Shown here: piece by piece, positions 1 to 10,038 of the stretch | How the letters are laid out: each line of letters begins with the position of its first letter | Numbering within the stretch: the stretch's first letter is position 1 | Assembly (NCBI GenBank): GCA_029850585.1 | Contig: JARCRQ010000095.1 | Location: 1-46,511, forward strand | Reading direction: 5' to 3' | From: Sideroxydans sp. | GTDB taxonomy: Bacteria; Pseudomonadota; Gammaproteobacteria; Burkholderiales; Gallionellaceae | Length of the DNA: 46,511 nt | The notes under the pieces: generated by a model | Told to the model about the DNA's origin: nothing | The model's input: only the letters and a program-made list of their open reading frames with translations | Databases searched by the model: none | Program-made: the position numbers and the translations under genes

Positions 1-929
1 TCGCACCATGCTTCACATGGGTTCGGGTGCATCTCAACTAGCAGACCATCCGCACCTGCGGCAATCGCGGCTTGCGATAAAGCGGCGACCATCCAAGCTT
101 TGCCGCCTGCGTGCGAAGGGTCAACAATCACGGGCAAATGGGTTTCTTTTTTCAGCACGGGAATCGCGGTGACATCCAACACGTTGCGGTAGTAAGTTTC
201 AAAAGTGCGGATGCCGCGCTCGCAAAAAATAATGTTGTGATTGCCGCCCGCTGCGATGTATTCCGCCGCCATCAACCATTCCGAAATGGTCGCCGACATG
301 CCGCGCTTCAAAATGACAGGCTTGTTAATGCGTCCCACTTCTTTGAGCAAGTCAAAATTTTGCATATTGCGCGTGCCAATTTGAATCACATCCACGTCGT
401 GTTCCATAAAGGTATCCAACATGCGAATGTCCATCAGCTCGGTGACAATCGGCAGTTTTTGTACCGCAGCTGCTTTACGGAAAATTTCCAGACCTTCTAC
501 GCCCTTGCCCTGAAAAGTGTAGGGACTGGTGCGCGGTTTGAATGCGCCACCGCGCATCAAACGACAGCCTGCTTCTTTCACAAACTTAGCCGACAAATCC
601 ATTTGCTCTTGGGTTTCTACCGAACACGGGCCCGCGATAATTTGAATTTGATTGCCGCCCAAAGGCACGCCTGCGATGTCGATAACGGTATTTTCTTTAT
701 GCGATTCACGCGACACAATTTTGTATTGTTTAGCGATGTGCATGGCAGATTCCACACCTGGCAGCGGCGTAAACATTTCAGGTGACAGCTTGCGCTCGTC
801 GCCGATTGCGCCAATCACGGTGCGCTCAATACCGCGCGAAATGTTGGCTTGCAAGCCTGCGGCTTCGAGCTTTTTAACCACCGCGCCAATTTGCGCATCC
901 GTTACTTCACGACCCATGACGATAATCAT
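1..929 (-). CDS. aroF: 3-deoxy-7-phosphoheptulonate synthase, type I-beta (partial, C-terminus off the window)
   Basis: Catalyses the first step of the shikimate pathway, joining phosphoenolpyruvate and erythrose 4-phosphate. The protein starts MIIVMGREVTDAQIG and its first ~65 residues look like the ferredoxin-like regulatory domain of Thermotoga-type enzymes. The barrel follows with GPCSVET, KPRTSPYTFQGKG and DPSHAGGKAWM, the signatures of the KDO8P-synthase-like I-beta class rather than E. coli AroF/G/H. About 309 codons are visible; the last 30-50 residues lie beyond base 1. The start is fixed by AGGAGA seven bases upstream, and only two bases separate it from the hisC stop, so the two are probably translationally coupled. 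Identity is firm; the symbol follows common usage for this family. Confidence 0.95.
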   Translation of the reverse strand, partial: MIIVMGREVTDAQIGAVVKKLEAAGLQANISRGIERTVIGAIGDERKLSPEMFTPLPGVESAMHIAKQYKIVSRESHKENTVIDIAGVPLGGNQIQIIAGPCSVETQEQMDLSAKFVKEAGCRLMRGGAFKPRTSPYTFQGKGVEGLEIFRKAAAVQKLPIVTELMDIRMLDTFMEHDVDVIQIGTRNMQNFDLLKEVGRINKPVILKRGMSATISEWLMAAEYIAAGGNHNIIFCERGIRTFETYYRNVLDVTAIPVLKKETHLPVIVDPSHAGGKAWMVAALSQAAIAAGADGLLVEMHPNPCEAWC

Positions 930-931
930 TT

Positions 932-2029
932 TTATTCTCCTAAAATTGTTTTTAATGCAGCTAAAAATTTGTTGTTTTCTGTTTCCAGTCCGATGCTCAC
1001 GCGCAAATAATCGGGCATCGCGTAGTTGGCAATCGGACGCACAATCACGCCCAGTTCGAGTAAGCGGCGGTAAATCCGCGCGGCGTTGACAACATGAAAA
1101 CTGACGAAGTTTGCCTTAGACGGAATGTAGCTCAAGCCCAATGCGGATAAGCCTTGCGTGAGTTGTACTATACCGCGTTGATTCAATTCAAAGGTGCGTT
1201 TTACAAACTCGTCATCGCCCAATGCGGCGGTTGCGGCCGCTTGCGCCATGCTGTTGACATTGAACGGTTGGCGCACGCGGTTAATCATGTCCATCACCCC
1301 CGCATTACCCAGCGCGTAACCAACGCGCAACGATGCTAAGCCATACGCTTTGGAAAAAGTGCGCGAGATAATTAAATTAGGAAATTCTGCCAGCCATGCC
1401 ACGCTGTTGTAGCGATTTTCCAACGGCAGATATTCGTTATAAGCCTCGTCCAACACCACCAAAATATGCGCTGGCAAAGCGCGCAAAAACTCATGCAAAG
1501 CCGCGCCTGATAAAAACGTGCCAGTCGGATTATTCGGGTTGGCGATAAAAATCATTTTCGCGCCCTGCTCTACTGCCGCGATGCGCATCGCATCTAAATC
1601 GTGACCAAAATTATTCGCTTTAACGCTGATCCCTGTCGCCCCAACCGCTTGTGTTGCCAAGGGATAGACGGCGAAGGAGTGATCCGAATAAACCGCTTTA
1701 TCGCCCACCGTTAAAAATGCACGCGCCGCTAATTCCAGCAAATCATTCGAGCCATTGCCCAAAAAAACTTGCTCTAGCTTCACGCCGTAACGCTGCACCA
1801 ACGCGCTTTTCAAGGCATAGCCATTGCCGTCTGGATACAAACCCACTTCATCCAAAGCCGCACGCGCGGCAGCAACTGCCAGCGGACTTGCGCCCAATGG
1901 ATTTTCATTTGAGGCGAGCTTAACGATGCCCGTGATGCCCAGTTCGCGTTCCAACTCGGCGATAGGTTTACCGGGTTGGTAAGGGGCAATAGCACGGATA
2001 TAACTCGGTGCGAGTTCGGAATAATTCAT
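932..2029 (-). CDS. hisC: histidinol-phosphate aminotransferase
   Basis: PLP-dependent class I/II aminotransferase of 365 residues, the normal size for HisC. It makes L-histidinol phosphate from imidazole-acetol phosphate. Visible landmarks are NPNNPTG around residues 165-170, DEAYNEY at 194-200 and SRTFSKAYG with the Schiff-base lysine K227, followed by the RVGY phosphate-binding segment. It lies in an aromatic amino-acid operon away from other his genes. This is common in betaproteobacteria, where this paralogue may also act as an aromatic aminotransferase (inference). About 35 bases separate it from pheA upstream. Confidence 0.95.
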   Translation of the reverse strand: MNYSELAPSYIRAIAPYQPGKPIAELERELGITGIVKLASNENPLGASPLAVAAARAALDEVGLYPDGNGYALKSALVQRYGVKLEQVFLGNGSNDLLELAARAFLTVGDKAVYSDHSFAVYPLATQAVGATGISVKANNFGHDLDAMRIAAVEQGAKMIFIANPNNPTGTFLSGAALHEFLRALPAHILVVLDEAYNEYLPLENRYNSVAWLAEFPNLIISRTFSKAYGLASLRVGYALGNAGVMDMINRVRQPFNVNSMAQAAATAALGDDEFVKRTFELNQRGIVQLTQGLSALGLSYIPSKANFVSFHVVNAARIYRRLLELGVIVRPIANYAMPDYLRVSIGLETENNKFLAALKTILGE

Positions 2030-2064
2030 AACAAAAACCTAGTGATTATTGATGCGAAAAAAAT

Positions 2065-3129
2065 TTAGTGAGCAATCGGATAAGAACCCAACACCTTAAC
2101 GAAAGCCGCCACCTGCTTGAGTTCCGCCAGTGCCGCCGCCACTTTTGTGTCGCACTGATGCCCTTCTATGTCCATATAAAAAACGTATTCCCACAAACCC
2201 GAACGCGCGGGGCGCGATTCTAATTTAGTCATGGAAACGCCATGTTTTGCCAAGGGTGCGAGCAGCTCATGCACCGCGCCCGGACGGTTCGCAGCGGACA
2301 ACACCAAGGAGGTTTTATCACGACCGCTGGGTGAGACTTGTTGCTTGCCCAACACCAAAAAGCGCGTGGTATTTTTCGCGTCGTCTTCGATGTTTTCCAC
2401 ACACACGGTCAAACCAAAATGCGCCGCTGCTTGGCTGCCCGCAATCGCCGCGCTGTTGGGATTTTCTGCCGCCAATCGCGCCGCTTCAGCATTGCTAGAA
2501 GCAGGCACGCGCGCCGCGTGAGGCAGATGCACATTGAGCCAACCCTGACATTGGGCTAACGATTGCGGATGCGAATACACGGTTTTAATCGCACTCAATT
2601 CGCAGCTTTGCGCGAGCAAGCATTGGTGTATCGGCAACATCACTTCACCGCAAATTTGCAGATTACTTTGCATCAATAAATCCAGCGTGCGACCCACCGC
2701 GCCCTCAGTGGAATTTTCTACTGGCGCAACACCGTAATTCACCTTGCCCGATTCCACCGCACGGAAAATATCGTCGATATTCGCGCAAGGCGCACCTTGT
2801 ACTGCGCTGCCAAAACGCTTCAGCGCGGCAGCTTCCGTGAATGTCCCTTCGGGGCCTAGATACGCCACATGCAGCGGAGCTTCCAAGGCACGACATTGCG
2901 ACATCACTTCGGTAAATAAAGCAACAATCGCATCGTTACTTAATGGTCCGTGGTTGTTACTTTGCAAGCGTTGCAACACTTGCGCCTCACGTTCAGGACG
3001 CAACACCACACCGTTATCTTTAAGATGACCAATTTGCTGCGCGAGCGCGGCGCGACGGTTCAACATCTGCAACATTTCGTTGTCGATGTGATCAATTTGG
3101 TCGCGGCATTGAATAAGTTTTTCGTTCAT
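2065..3129 (-). CDS. pheA: bifunctional chorismate mutase / prephenate dehydratase (P-protein)
   Basis: Converts chorismate to prephenate and then phenylpyruvate, the committed branch to phenylalanine. It has 354 residues in three parts: an AroQ helical chorismate mutase (about 1-85, with RDQIDHID and the arginine-rich helix), prephenate dehydratase (about 90-270, with YLGPEGTFTEAA and the catalytic TRF of NTTRFLVLG), and a C-terminal ACT domain (about 280-350) with the Phe-binding ESRP motif (KLESRPARSGLWEY). The intact ACT domain predicts phenylalanine feedback. Only five bases separate it from serC, so it belongs to the gyrA-serC-pheA-hisC-aroF run. Confidence 0.97.
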   Translation of the reverse strand: MNEKLIQCRDQIDHIDNEMLQMLNRRAALAQQIGHLKDNGVVLRPEREAQVLQRLQSNNHGPLSNDAIVALFTEVMSQCRALEAPLHVAYLGPEGTFTEAAALKRFGSAVQGAPCANIDDIFRAVESGKVNYGVAPVENSTEGAVGRTLDLLMQSNLQICGEVMLPIHQCLLAQSCELSAIKTVYSHPQSLAQCQGWLNVHLPHAARVPASSNAEAARLAAENPNSAAIAGSQAAAHFGLTVCVENIEDDAKNTTRFLVLGKQQVSPSGRDKTSLVLSAANRPGAVHELLAPLAKHGVSMTKLESRPARSGLWEYVFYMDIEGHQCDTKVAAALAELKQVAAFVKVLGSYPIAH

Positions 3130-3134
3130 ATTGT

Positions 3135-4214
3135 TTAGTTTGCGGCGGCAAATTCCTGCATGAAATTTACCAGAGCTTGCACACCCTCTATCGGCATCGC
3201 GTTGTAAATTGAGGCGCGCATTCCGCCCGCTAATTTGTGTCCTTTGAGTTGCAACAGGCCGCGCGCGTCAGCTTGTTTAACAAACTCAGCATCCGTTGAC
3301 GCATCACGCGTTTTGAACGGCACATTCATGCGCGAACGATAATTTTTAGCCACGGGACAACGATAAAAATCCGCGCTGTTATCTATCGCCGCATAGAGCA
3401 AATTCGCCTTAGCGATATTGGTCTGCTCCATCGCCGCAATGCCGCCATTTTGTTTCAGCCATGTAAACACCAAACCCGCTATATACATGCCATAAGTGGG
3501 CGGCGTGTTGTACATCGAATCATTATCCGCGTGGGTTTGGTAATCCAACATGGTCGGCGTACCAACAGGCGCGTGACCGATTAAATCCTCGCGCACGATG
3601 ACGATGGTCAAGCCTGCCGGACCGATATTTTTTTGCGCGCCTGCGTAAATCAAACCGAATTTCGCCACGTCAATTTTGCGCGACAAAATAGTCGAAGATA
3701 AATCCGCCACCAGCGGCACATCGCCGCACGCTGGCAAGCTATCAAACTCCACGCCACCTATGGTTTCATTGGGCGTGATATGCAAATACGCGGCGTTTTT
3801 ATCGCACTGCCAAGTAGCCATTTTAGGCACGTCGCTAAAGCCGTTCGCCGCACCTGTCGCGACCACATTCACGCGGCAAAATTTTTGCGCCTCAGTGATG
3901 GCTTTTTCCGACCAGATACCTGTATTCAAATAATCTGCCGACGCTTTGCCGCGCAATAAATTCAGCGGCACCATGGAGAATTGCTGCGTCGCGCCGCCTT
4001 GCAAAAACAGTACTTTGTAATTGCTAGGAATGCCCATCAGCTCGCGCAAATCCGCCTCGGCTTGCGCCGCGATAGACATAAATTCTTTGCCGCGATGCGA
4101 CATTTCCATCACCGACATGCCCGTGCGGTGCCAGTCCAACAACTCGGCTTGCGCCTGTTGCAGCACTGCTTTTGGCAAAACCGCTGGACCCGCGCTGAAA
4201 TTAAAAATCGTCAT
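3135..4214 (-). CDS. serC: phosphoserine aminotransferase
   Basis: PLP enzyme of serine biosynthesis (3-phosphohydroxypyruvate to phosphoserine), also used for 4-phosphohydroxythreonine in PLP synthesis. It has 359 residues, full length. It opens with the typical [12 protein letters not shown], has LQGGATQQF near residues 71-79 for cofactor phosphate binding, and the Schiff-base lysine K195 in [11 protein letters not shown]. It sits 21 bases after gyrA and 5 bases before pheA. The gyrA-serC-pheA order is a well-known betaproteobacterial arrangement. Confidence 0.97.
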   Translation of the reverse strand: MTIFNFSAGPAVLPKAVLQQAQAELLDWHRTGMSVMEMSHRGKEFMSIAAQAEADLRELMGIPSNYKVLFLQGGATQQFSMVPLNLLRGKASADYLNTGIWSEKAITEAQKFCRVNVVATGAANGFSDVPKMATWQCDKNAAYLHITPNETIGGVEFDSLPACGDVPLVADLSSTILSRKIDVAKFGLIYAGAQKNIGPAGLTIVIVREDLIGHAPVGTPTMLDYQTHADNDSMYNTPPTYGMYIAGLVFTWLKQNGGIAAMEQTNIAKANLLYAAIDNSADFYRCPVAKNYRSRMNVPFKTRDASTDAEFVKQADARGLLQLKGHKLAGGMRASIYNAMPIEGVQALVNFMQEFAAAN

Positions 4215-4235
4215 GGTTTAACCTTAGTTTGTCTC

Positions 4236-6827
4236 TTATTCGCTGGCGGCTTCGCCCGTTTGCTCTTCGGCGTTTTCAGCGTCATCTTCTGGATCGGCAA
4301 TGCGGCTGATACTGACCAATTTGTCGCCCTTCTCCACGTTCATCAGCGTCACGCCTTGAGTAGTACGACCCATTTCGCGGATTTCATTGACGCGAGTACG
4401 AATCAACACGCCGCTGCTGCCGATCAGCATGATTTCGTCTTCCACGCCGACCAAGGTTGCGGCAACCACTTTACCGTTACGCTCGGAAGTTTTAATCGCA
4501 ATCATGCCTTGCGTACCGCGTCCATGGCGGGTGTATTCGATAATCGGGCTGCGCTTACCGAAGCCGTTTTCGGTCGCGGTCAACACGCTTTGTTGTTCAT
4601 CTTCTGCCACTAATAAAGAAATGACTTGATTGCGCTCCGCCAGCTTCATGCCGCGCACGCCGCGTGAAGCACGTCCCGTGGCACGCACATCATTTTCGTC
4701 AAAGCGCACAGCCTTGCCACCGTCGGAGAACAACATCACATCATGCTTGCCATCGGTCAACGCCACGCCAATTAAAAAGTCACCTTCATCCAAATTGATG
4801 GCGATAATGCCGCGCTTCATCGGACGAGAGAAATCCACCAACGGAGTCTTTTTAACCGTGCCTTTTGAGGTGGCAAAAAACACAAATTTATCTGCGGCGA
4901 ATTCCACCACTGGCAGAATCGCGTTGATTTTTTCGCCCGCTTCCAATTGCAACAAATTCACAATCGGACGACCGCGCGCGATGCGACTGCCTTGCGGCAC
5001 TTCATACACTTTCAGCCAATGCACGCGACCCAAATTGGAGAAGCACAAAATGTGATTGTGCGTATTGGCGATAAATAAATTATCGACAAAATCATCTTCT
5101 TTGGTTGATGCCGCTTGCTTGCCGCGACCACCGCGTTTTTGCGCGCGATATTCAGCCAACGGCTGCGCCTTCATATAACCGCCATGCGACAGCGTGACCA
5201 CCACATCTTCGGGCGCAATCAAATCTTCCATGCTCATGTCGTGCGTATGGGTGATGATTTCACTGCGACGTTTATCGCCGAACTGCGCTTTTACTGCTGC
5301 CAACTCTTCCGAGATGATTTGCGTGATGCGCGCAGGCTTCGCCAAGATGTCCAACAAGTCGGCAATTTTGTCCATGATTTCGCGATATTCGCCGACGATT
5401 TTGTCTTGTTCCAAACCCGTCAAGCGTTGCAAACGCAACTCCAAAATCGCTTGTGCTTGCGCATCAGATAAATGATAGCCGCGCGCATTGCCCTCACCCG
5501 TCAAACCAAATTCTGGCAACAGCCCATCAGGGCGCGACGAGTCGCTGACGCGGCTCAATAAATCTTCTACCAAGGACGAACGCCATGCACGCGCCATCAA
5601 GCTACGCTTGGCCTCTAAGGGTGCATGGGCAGCTTTAATCAGCGCGATAATTTCGTCCACATTGGACAACGCAACCGCCAGTCCTTCAAGCACATGACCG
5701 CGTTCGCGCGCTTTGCGCAATTCAAAAATCGTGCGGCGTGTGACGACTTCGCGGCGATGACGCAAGAACGCATCGATGATTTGTTTGAGGTTTAACAGCT
5801 TAGGTTGGCCGTCGATAATCGCGACCATGTTGATGCCGAAACTGTCTTGCAACTGCGTGTCTTTGTACAGCTTGTTTAGAATGACTTCGGCGTTTTCGCC
5901 GCGCTTTAACTCAATAACCGCGCGCATCCCCGACTTGTCGGATTCATCGCGAATTTCCGAAATACCTTCGATGCGTTTTTCGCGCACCAATTCGCCGACT
6001 TTAATCAGCAAATTGGCTTTATTTACTTGATAGGGAAGCTCGTCGATGATGATGGCTTCGCGGTCTTTGCCGATGTCTTCAAAGTGGGTACGTCCACGCA
6101 TAATGACGCGACCACGACCGGTGCGATAGCCTTCTTTTACGCCTGCCAAGCCGTAAATAAACCCTGCGGTTGGAAAATCTGGCGCGGGCACATATTCAAT
6201 TAACTCATCTATGCTCAACTCAGGATTTGCCAACAACGCCTGACATGCATCGATGACTTCGTTCAAATTGTGTGGCGGAATGTTGGTCGCCATACCGACC
6301 GCAATCCCCGACGAACCATTCACTAACAGATTGGGAAAGCGCGCCGGAAAAACTAAAGGCTCATGCTCTGAACCGTCGTAGTTCGGCCCGAAATCAACGG
6401 TCTCTTTATCTAGGTCAGCCAACAATTCGTGCGCGATACGCGCCATGCGGATTTCGGTGTAACGCATCGCCGCCGCGTTATCTCCATCCACCGAACCGAA
6501 ATTACCCTGACCATCGACCAAGGTGTAGCGCAACGAAAACGGCTGCGCCATCCGAACGATGGTGTCATACACCGCCGTGTCGCCATGCGGATGGTATTTA
6601 CCGATTACGTCGCCGACGATACGCGCAGATTTTTTGTAAGCACGATTCCAGTCATTCGACAACTCGTGCATGGCGAACAAAACGCGGCGATGGACAGGCT
6701 TCAAGCCATCGCGCACATCCGGCAACGCGCGACCAATAATCACGCTCATAGCGTAGTCCAAATAGGACTTGCGCATTTCTTCTTCTAGGCTGACGGGGAG
6801 TGTTTCTCTGGCGAATTGTTGTTCCAT
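4236..6827 (-). CDS. gyrA: DNA gyrase subunit A
   Basis: Breakage-reunion subunit of DNA gyrase, 863 residues. The start at 6827 ([12 protein letters not shown]) matches family N-termini; an in-frame ATG 21 codons upstream would add an unrelated extension. The catalytic tyrosine is Y123 in [11 protein letters not shown]. The quinolone-determining region reads HGDTAVYD, giving Thr84 where E. coli has Ser83, and an acidic residue at D88. The C-terminal beta-pinwheel contains a GyrA box variant QKRGGRG, needed for DNA wrapping, and the protein ends in an acidic tail. The 176-base region upstream holds a TAAAAT that could be a -10 box, but I see no good -35. Confidence 0.98.
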   Translation of the reverse strand: MEQQFARETLPVSLEEEMRKSYLDYAMSVIIGRALPDVRDGLKPVHRRVLFAMHELSNDWNRAYKKSARIVGDVIGKYHPHGDTAVYDTIVRMAQPFSLRYTLVDGQGNFGSVDGDNAAAMRYTEIRMARIAHELLADLDKETVDFGPNYDGSEHEPLVFPARFPNLLVNGSSGIAVGMATNIPPHNLNEVIDACQALLANPELSIDELIEYVPAPDFPTAGFIYGLAGVKEGYRTGRGRVIMRGRTHFEDIGKDREAIIIDELPYQVNKANLLIKVGELVREKRIEGISEIRDESDKSGMRAVIELKRGENAEVILNKLYKDTQLQDSFGINMVAIIDGQPKLLNLKQIIDAFLRHRREVVTRRTIFELRKARERGHVLEGLAVALSNVDEIIALIKAAHAPLEAKRSLMARAWRSSLVEDLLSRVSDSSRPDGLLPEFGLTGEGNARGYHLSDAQAQAILELRLQRLTGLEQDKIVGEYREIMDKIADLLDILAKPARITQIISEELAAVKAQFGDKRRSEIITHTHDMSMEDLIAPEDVVVTLSHGGYMKAQPLAEYRAQKRGGRGKQAASTKEDDFVDNLFIANTHNHILCFSNLGRVHWLKVYEVPQGSRIARGRPIVNLLQLEAGEKINAILPVVEFAADKFVFFATSKGTVKKTPLVDFSRPMKRGIIAINLDEGDFLIGVALTDGKHDVMLFSDGGKAVRFDENDVRATGRASRGVRGMKLAERNQVISLLVAEDEQQSVLTATENGFGKRSPIIEYTRHGRGTQGMIAIKTSERNGKVVAATLVGVEDEIMLIGSSGVLIRTRVNEIREMGRTTQGVTLMNVEKGDKLVSISRIADPEDDAENAEEQTGEAASE

Positions 6828-7003
6828 GTTTGAGCTCTTTAGACCTAGGGTTAGCGAAGCATGACAAAGCGCGCATTTTAGCACAGCCACGCGCTGCGCT
6901 GGGCGGCTTTATATTTATACAAAACAAAGAGATTGGAGAGGTTAAGGCGCGCTCAAATTGAGCGGTTTTTTATAGCTAATTACTCGCCACAGCTGACCCA
7001 GAT

Positions 7004-7558
7004 TTACCCCGATTTTTGCAGCGGAAGTAATCGGCGTGTATCGCTGTAATCTGCGCAAAACTCGCTTTTCTGTGCCGCTTGCGCGCACAAATACAAGCGT
7101 AAATCGAGCTCATATTGATGATAATTCGGCTCTAAATGCACACACAATTGATAAAACGCTTTGTTGTGTTGCGACTCCTTTAGATGCGCCAACTCATGCA
7201 CCGCAATCATTTTCAAAAATTCTGGCGGCGTGTCTTTGAACAAGGCGGCGATGCGAATTTCGCTATGCGCACGCAGACCGCCACCTTGCACGCGCGAGCT
7301 CGCGGTATGTACACCAAGCGCGCGATGCAGCACCGCCAGCCGACTATCAAAGCTCACTTTATGAATGGTCGGAGCGGCGCGCATCGCTTGATTTTTAAGG
7401 GCGACAACGTAATCGTATAAAGCCTTATCGCTGCGAATGGTGTGCGTATCTGGATATTTTGCGGCGAGGTGAGCGGCGAGCTTATCCTCGCGCAAAAGTA
7501 GCTGTGCTTGGGCTTGTATCGCTGCGGAATAACCCGCCAAAAACTTGAGTGGCGTCAC
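7004..7558 (-). CDS. YgjP-like zinc metallopeptidase (M48-type, formerly DUF45)
   Basis: 184 residues. The gluzincin signature HELAH at residues 121-125 gives two zinc ligands and the catalytic glutamate, and H131 in ESQHNKAFY is the likely third ligand, as in YgjP/WLM-type minimal metallopeptidases. There is no signal peptide or membrane segment, so it should be cytoplasmic. The substrate is unknown for the family. Its ATG overlaps the stop of the upstream DUF3025 gene by four bases, so translation is probably coupled. It is the last gene of a three-gene unit. Confidence 0.85.
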   Translation of the reverse strand: MTPLKFLAGYSAAIQAQAQLLLREDKLAAHLAAKYPDTHTIRSDKALYDYVVALKNQAMRAAPTIHKVSFDSRLAVLHRALGVHTASSRVQGGGLRAHSEIRIAALFKDTPPEFLKMIAVHELAHLKESQHNKAFYQLCVHLEPNYHQYELDLRLYLCAQAAQKSEFCADYSDTRRLLPLQKSG

Positions 7559-8391
7559 GCCCGCCGCCCGCTGCGAAAGTACGCGGTGTTGGCATAAAAA
7601 CTCTCTATACCGTTATCCACCCACCAACTTGGCACGCCCAACAGCGGCACAGGACACAGCTCGCGGGTGCTTAGGCAATGCGCAGGATTAGTCCAATAGA
7701 GTGCCAACTGCTCATCCAAATGCGCATGTTGTCGTGCGGCATCCCAACTAAAAAATTCACGCGCCACATCAATGATGATGCCCTGCCCCGTGATGCCAAC
7801 ATAAGGCTGCATCGCCTTCTCATACAAACCGTGACCGAATAGATAAAAACCCATCTCGTTTTGCACCGCCGCGCGCTGCTGCCAAAACAATTCATGCCAT
7901 TGAAAATCGCGCAATAAGGCAGCCAATTTTGGATGGGCGCACGCGACGATGACTCCCGATTCATCCAATAAAGTATTGCTGTCGCGCACCGCGCCGCGCT
8001 GACTTTTGCCATCCACCTCGCCCACTTGCAACGCTGCAAAATGGCGCGCATTGATAGCTGCTTTGGCGCGCGGGAAAGTCAGCCACACCAGCGCGTTGAG
8101 CAAATCGTGCCAATTATTTTCACGGGTTTGCACCTCGCCCGTCAGGTAACAACGCGGCTCGTATTGCGCTTCAAAGCTTAACTTGCCCGCTTGCTGCGGC
8201 ACAAAGCGCAAGGCGTGTCCCGCCGCGACGCACAACGCTTCACGCGCCTCGGTATGCTGATTCAGCAAGGCATTTAGCTCACGCAAGGTCGGAAATTTAT
8301 CGCGCGGTAAAGCCGCAATCAGGGCGTGTAAAGGCGCGAAGATGGGGTTTTCTAACAGGAAATTTGGCTGCCAATTCACGCCTAAATTCAC
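7555..8391 (-). CDS. DUF3025 domain-containing protein of unknown function
   Basis: 278 residues, soluble, with no signal peptide. I recognise the DUF3025 pattern: an N-terminal FPTLRELNALL segment, then YEPRCYLTGEVQTRENNWHDLLNALVW around residues 81-108, and a C-terminal part with FLFGHGLYEKA-like sequence (YLFGHGLYEKAMQPYVG), ending near VPSWWVDN. No catalytic function is established for this family. It overlaps both neighbours by four bases, pointing to a single translated unit with the peptidase and the CYTH protein. Confidence 0.8.
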   Translation of the reverse strand: MNLGVNWQPNFLLENPIFAPLHALIAALPRDKFPTLRELNALLNQHTEAREALCVAAGHALRFVPQQAGKLSFEAQYEPRCYLTGEVQTRENNWHDLLNALVWLTFPRAKAAINARHFAALQVGEVDGKSQRGAVRDSNTLLDESGVIVACAHPKLAALLRDFQWHELFWQQRAAVQNEMGFYLFGHGLYEKAMQPYVGITGQGIIIDVAREFFSWDAARQHAHLDEQLALYWTNPAHCLSTRELCPVPLLGVPSWWVDNGIESFYANTAYFRSGRRA

Positions 8392-9389
8392 ACGAAGTAA
8401 GCGCGCAAGGCACGCGGTAATTTTTGATTTTTGATTAAGCTAAGACTAGGCGTTGCACTCAGTATGTGGGCAATTTTTAACATCACGCGCTGGAGTGCAA
8501 GTTCGTCTAAAGCATCGCCACTCAAGTGAACAAGTTGCGTTTTCAGTTCGCACCACACGCTGTTGTCGGATAGCTTAATGATGACGCGCAACAACAGTTT
8601 GAGGCGACGTAAAGCGAGTTCAACTTGTGCTCGAAAGGCAGGCGATGCCGAGCCGTGAATGCCGCGCAGATTTTTTTGCAAATGCAATAAACACGCCCAC
8701 ATTAAATTTTGTAATTGCGCAGCCAAGTCTTGCTGCACATCCCATTTAGGGCGGGCGCACACGCAGGCAGATTCCACAAAATTTTCATCCAACAAACGAA
8801 ATCCGTACTCGGCTTTGTTCACCACTTCGATACTCAACGGCACGATGTCCAACAACGCCAATGCCAGTTCAAACAAGGCCTGCGTCGAGCCTGACTTCAG
8901 CTCCAACTCAACTTCGCAAATCGCATGACGACGCGCCTCCGTGTGTATCCACCCTTCGTCCATACACACTTCAATTTGCGCACCCGCAAAGCCCAGCATA
9001 AAACTGCTGCGCATAAAATCGGTGACAAACACGGGCTGCAATTTTTCGCGTAACGTCTGCGGCAGCAAGCTGTCCCAATCCACTTCCGCGTGCGTGGAAA
9101 AATCCAAGGCGGCACCCGCAACAGCAACTTCCCACTCATTGCGCTGATGTAAGCCCGCCTCAATCGCTCCGCCGCCCTTGAGCGTTTGCAGCCATTGCTC
9201 ACCATTGCGGCGCAAGCGCAACGCCATCGCCGCATGGTGCAATGCTAAATCGGGCGTGTCGAAATACTGGTTGAAAAGTTGTCGCGTACGCGGCGCACTG
9301 GCTGCGTGCGCGTGCCAAAAAGAATGCACGCGCAAACGCGCCAAATGCTCAGGAGCAATGCGCAGCTTGAGTTCAGTTTCGATAGCCAT
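8388..9389 (-). CDS. CYTH domain protein with a short, degenerate CHAD domain (triphosphatase-like)
   Basis: 333 residues. The N-terminus MAIETELKLRI carries the ExExK signature (E4, E6, K8) of CYTH triphosphate-tunnel enzymes, and the tunnel strands continue to about residue 205 with paired basic/acidic residues (RLRRNGEQWLQTLKG, CEVELELKSG). E. coli YgiF of this architecture hydrolyses inorganic triphosphate. The C-terminal ~125 residues resemble CHAD (ELALRRLKLLLRV) but are about half the usual length and lack the conserved histidine normally preceding the RRLR-type motif. This is probably an inorganic triphosphatase; whether the CHAD part still binds polyphosphate is doubtful. First gene of the three-gene unit. 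Confidence 0.82.
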   Translation of the reverse strand: MAIETELKLRIAPEHLARLRVHSFWHAHAASAPRTRQLFNQYFDTPDLALHHAAMALRLRRNGEQWLQTLKGGGAIEAGLHQRNEWEVAVAGAALDFSTHAEVDWDSLLPQTLREKLQPVFVTDFMRSSFMLGFAGAQIEVCMDEGWIHTEARRHAICEVELELKSGSTQALFELALALLDIVPLSIEVVNKAEYGFRLLDENFVESACVCARPKWDVQQDLAAQLQNLMWACLLHLQKNLRGIHGSASPAFRAQVELALRRLKLLLRVIIKLSDNSVWCELKTQLVHLSGDALDELALQRVMLKIAHILSATPSLSLIKNQKLPRALRAYFV

Positions 9390-9424
9390 AATTTTTAGTG
9401 AAGTGATCTACAGATTCAGCGAAT

Positions 9425-9454
9425 AAAAAAGCCCAGCATAAACTGGGCTTTTCT
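9425..9454 (-). terminator. rho-independent terminator downstream of efp
   Basis: An AAGCCCAG / CTGGGCTT stem with a six-base loop is flanked by A6 on the plus strand, so the minus-strand transcript ends in a U-rich run. It lies 19 bases past the efp stop and separates earP-efp from the CYTH gene. Confidence 0.85.
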
Positions 9455-9472
9455 CATCCAATGCAGCGAGTA

Positions 9473-10027
9473 TTAAGCGCGCTTTTTGAACTCGTTAGTA
9501 CGCGTATCAATTTCGATTTTGTCGCCGATTTCAACGAATGCCGCCACCACCAATTCGTATCCACCCGTGATTTTAGCGGGCTTCATCACCTTGCCAGAGG
9601 TATCGCCGCGCACCGAAGGCTCGGTGTAAATCACTTCGCGCACGATGGTGTTGGCGAGCTCAACAGAAATGGCTTTATCGTTGTAGAACACCACTTCGCA
9701 AGGCATATTGTCTTCGAGGTAGTTCAGCGCATCGCCCATGCTTTCGGCTTCGATTTCGTACTGATTAAACTCTTCGTCCATGAAGACATACATCGGATCA
9801 GCGAAGTAAGAGTAAGTCACTTCTTTGCGATCCAACATGACTTGCTCGAACTTGTCGTCGGCAGAAAACACTGTTTCACGCGCCGATTCAGTCAACAGAT
9901 TTTTCATCTTCATTTTGACCACTGAACCGTTACGACCTGAGCGGCTGTATTCCGCTTTCAACACGACCATAGGATCCGTGCCCACCATAATGACGTTACC
10001 GACGCGAACTTCTTGTGCTGTTTTCAT
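9473..10027 (-). CDS. efp: translation elongation factor P (Arg32 class)
   Basis: 184 residues; relieves ribosome stalling at polyproline stretches. The start at 10027 gives [13 protein letters not shown], as in homologues; open frame further upstream has no family similarity. The tip loop reads SRSGRN, with arginine at position 32 and not lysine. This is the class modified by rhamnose rather than beta-lysine. The matching modifying enzyme, EarP, is encoded 11 bases upstream on the same strand. Domains II and III are complete, including the conserved [14 protein letters not shown] and the C-terminal [10 protein letters not shown] segment. Confidence 0.97.
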   Translation of the reverse strand: MKTAQEVRVGNVIMVGTDPMVVLKAEYSRSGRNGSVVKMKMKNLLTESARETVFSADDKFEQVMLDRKEVTYSYFADPMYVFMDEEFNQYEIEAESMGDALNYLEDNMPCEVVFYNDKAISVELANTIVREVIYTEPSVRGDTSGKVMKPAKITGGYELVVAAFVEIGDKIEIDTRTNEFKKRA

Positions 10028-10038
10028 GTTTACTGACC

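Noticed and set aside
111-785. Long open frame on the plus strand opposite aroF
   Set aside because: Its translation has no family features and the minus strand encodes an unmistakable DAHP synthase. Similar antisense frames opposite gyrA, pabC and the FecR genes were left out for the same reason.
6945-6985. GCTCAAATTGAGC palindrome followed by T6 upstream of gyrA, as a terminator
   Set aside because: The T run lies on the plus side, where no plus-strand gene ends, and the stem is only five pairs with a realistic loop.
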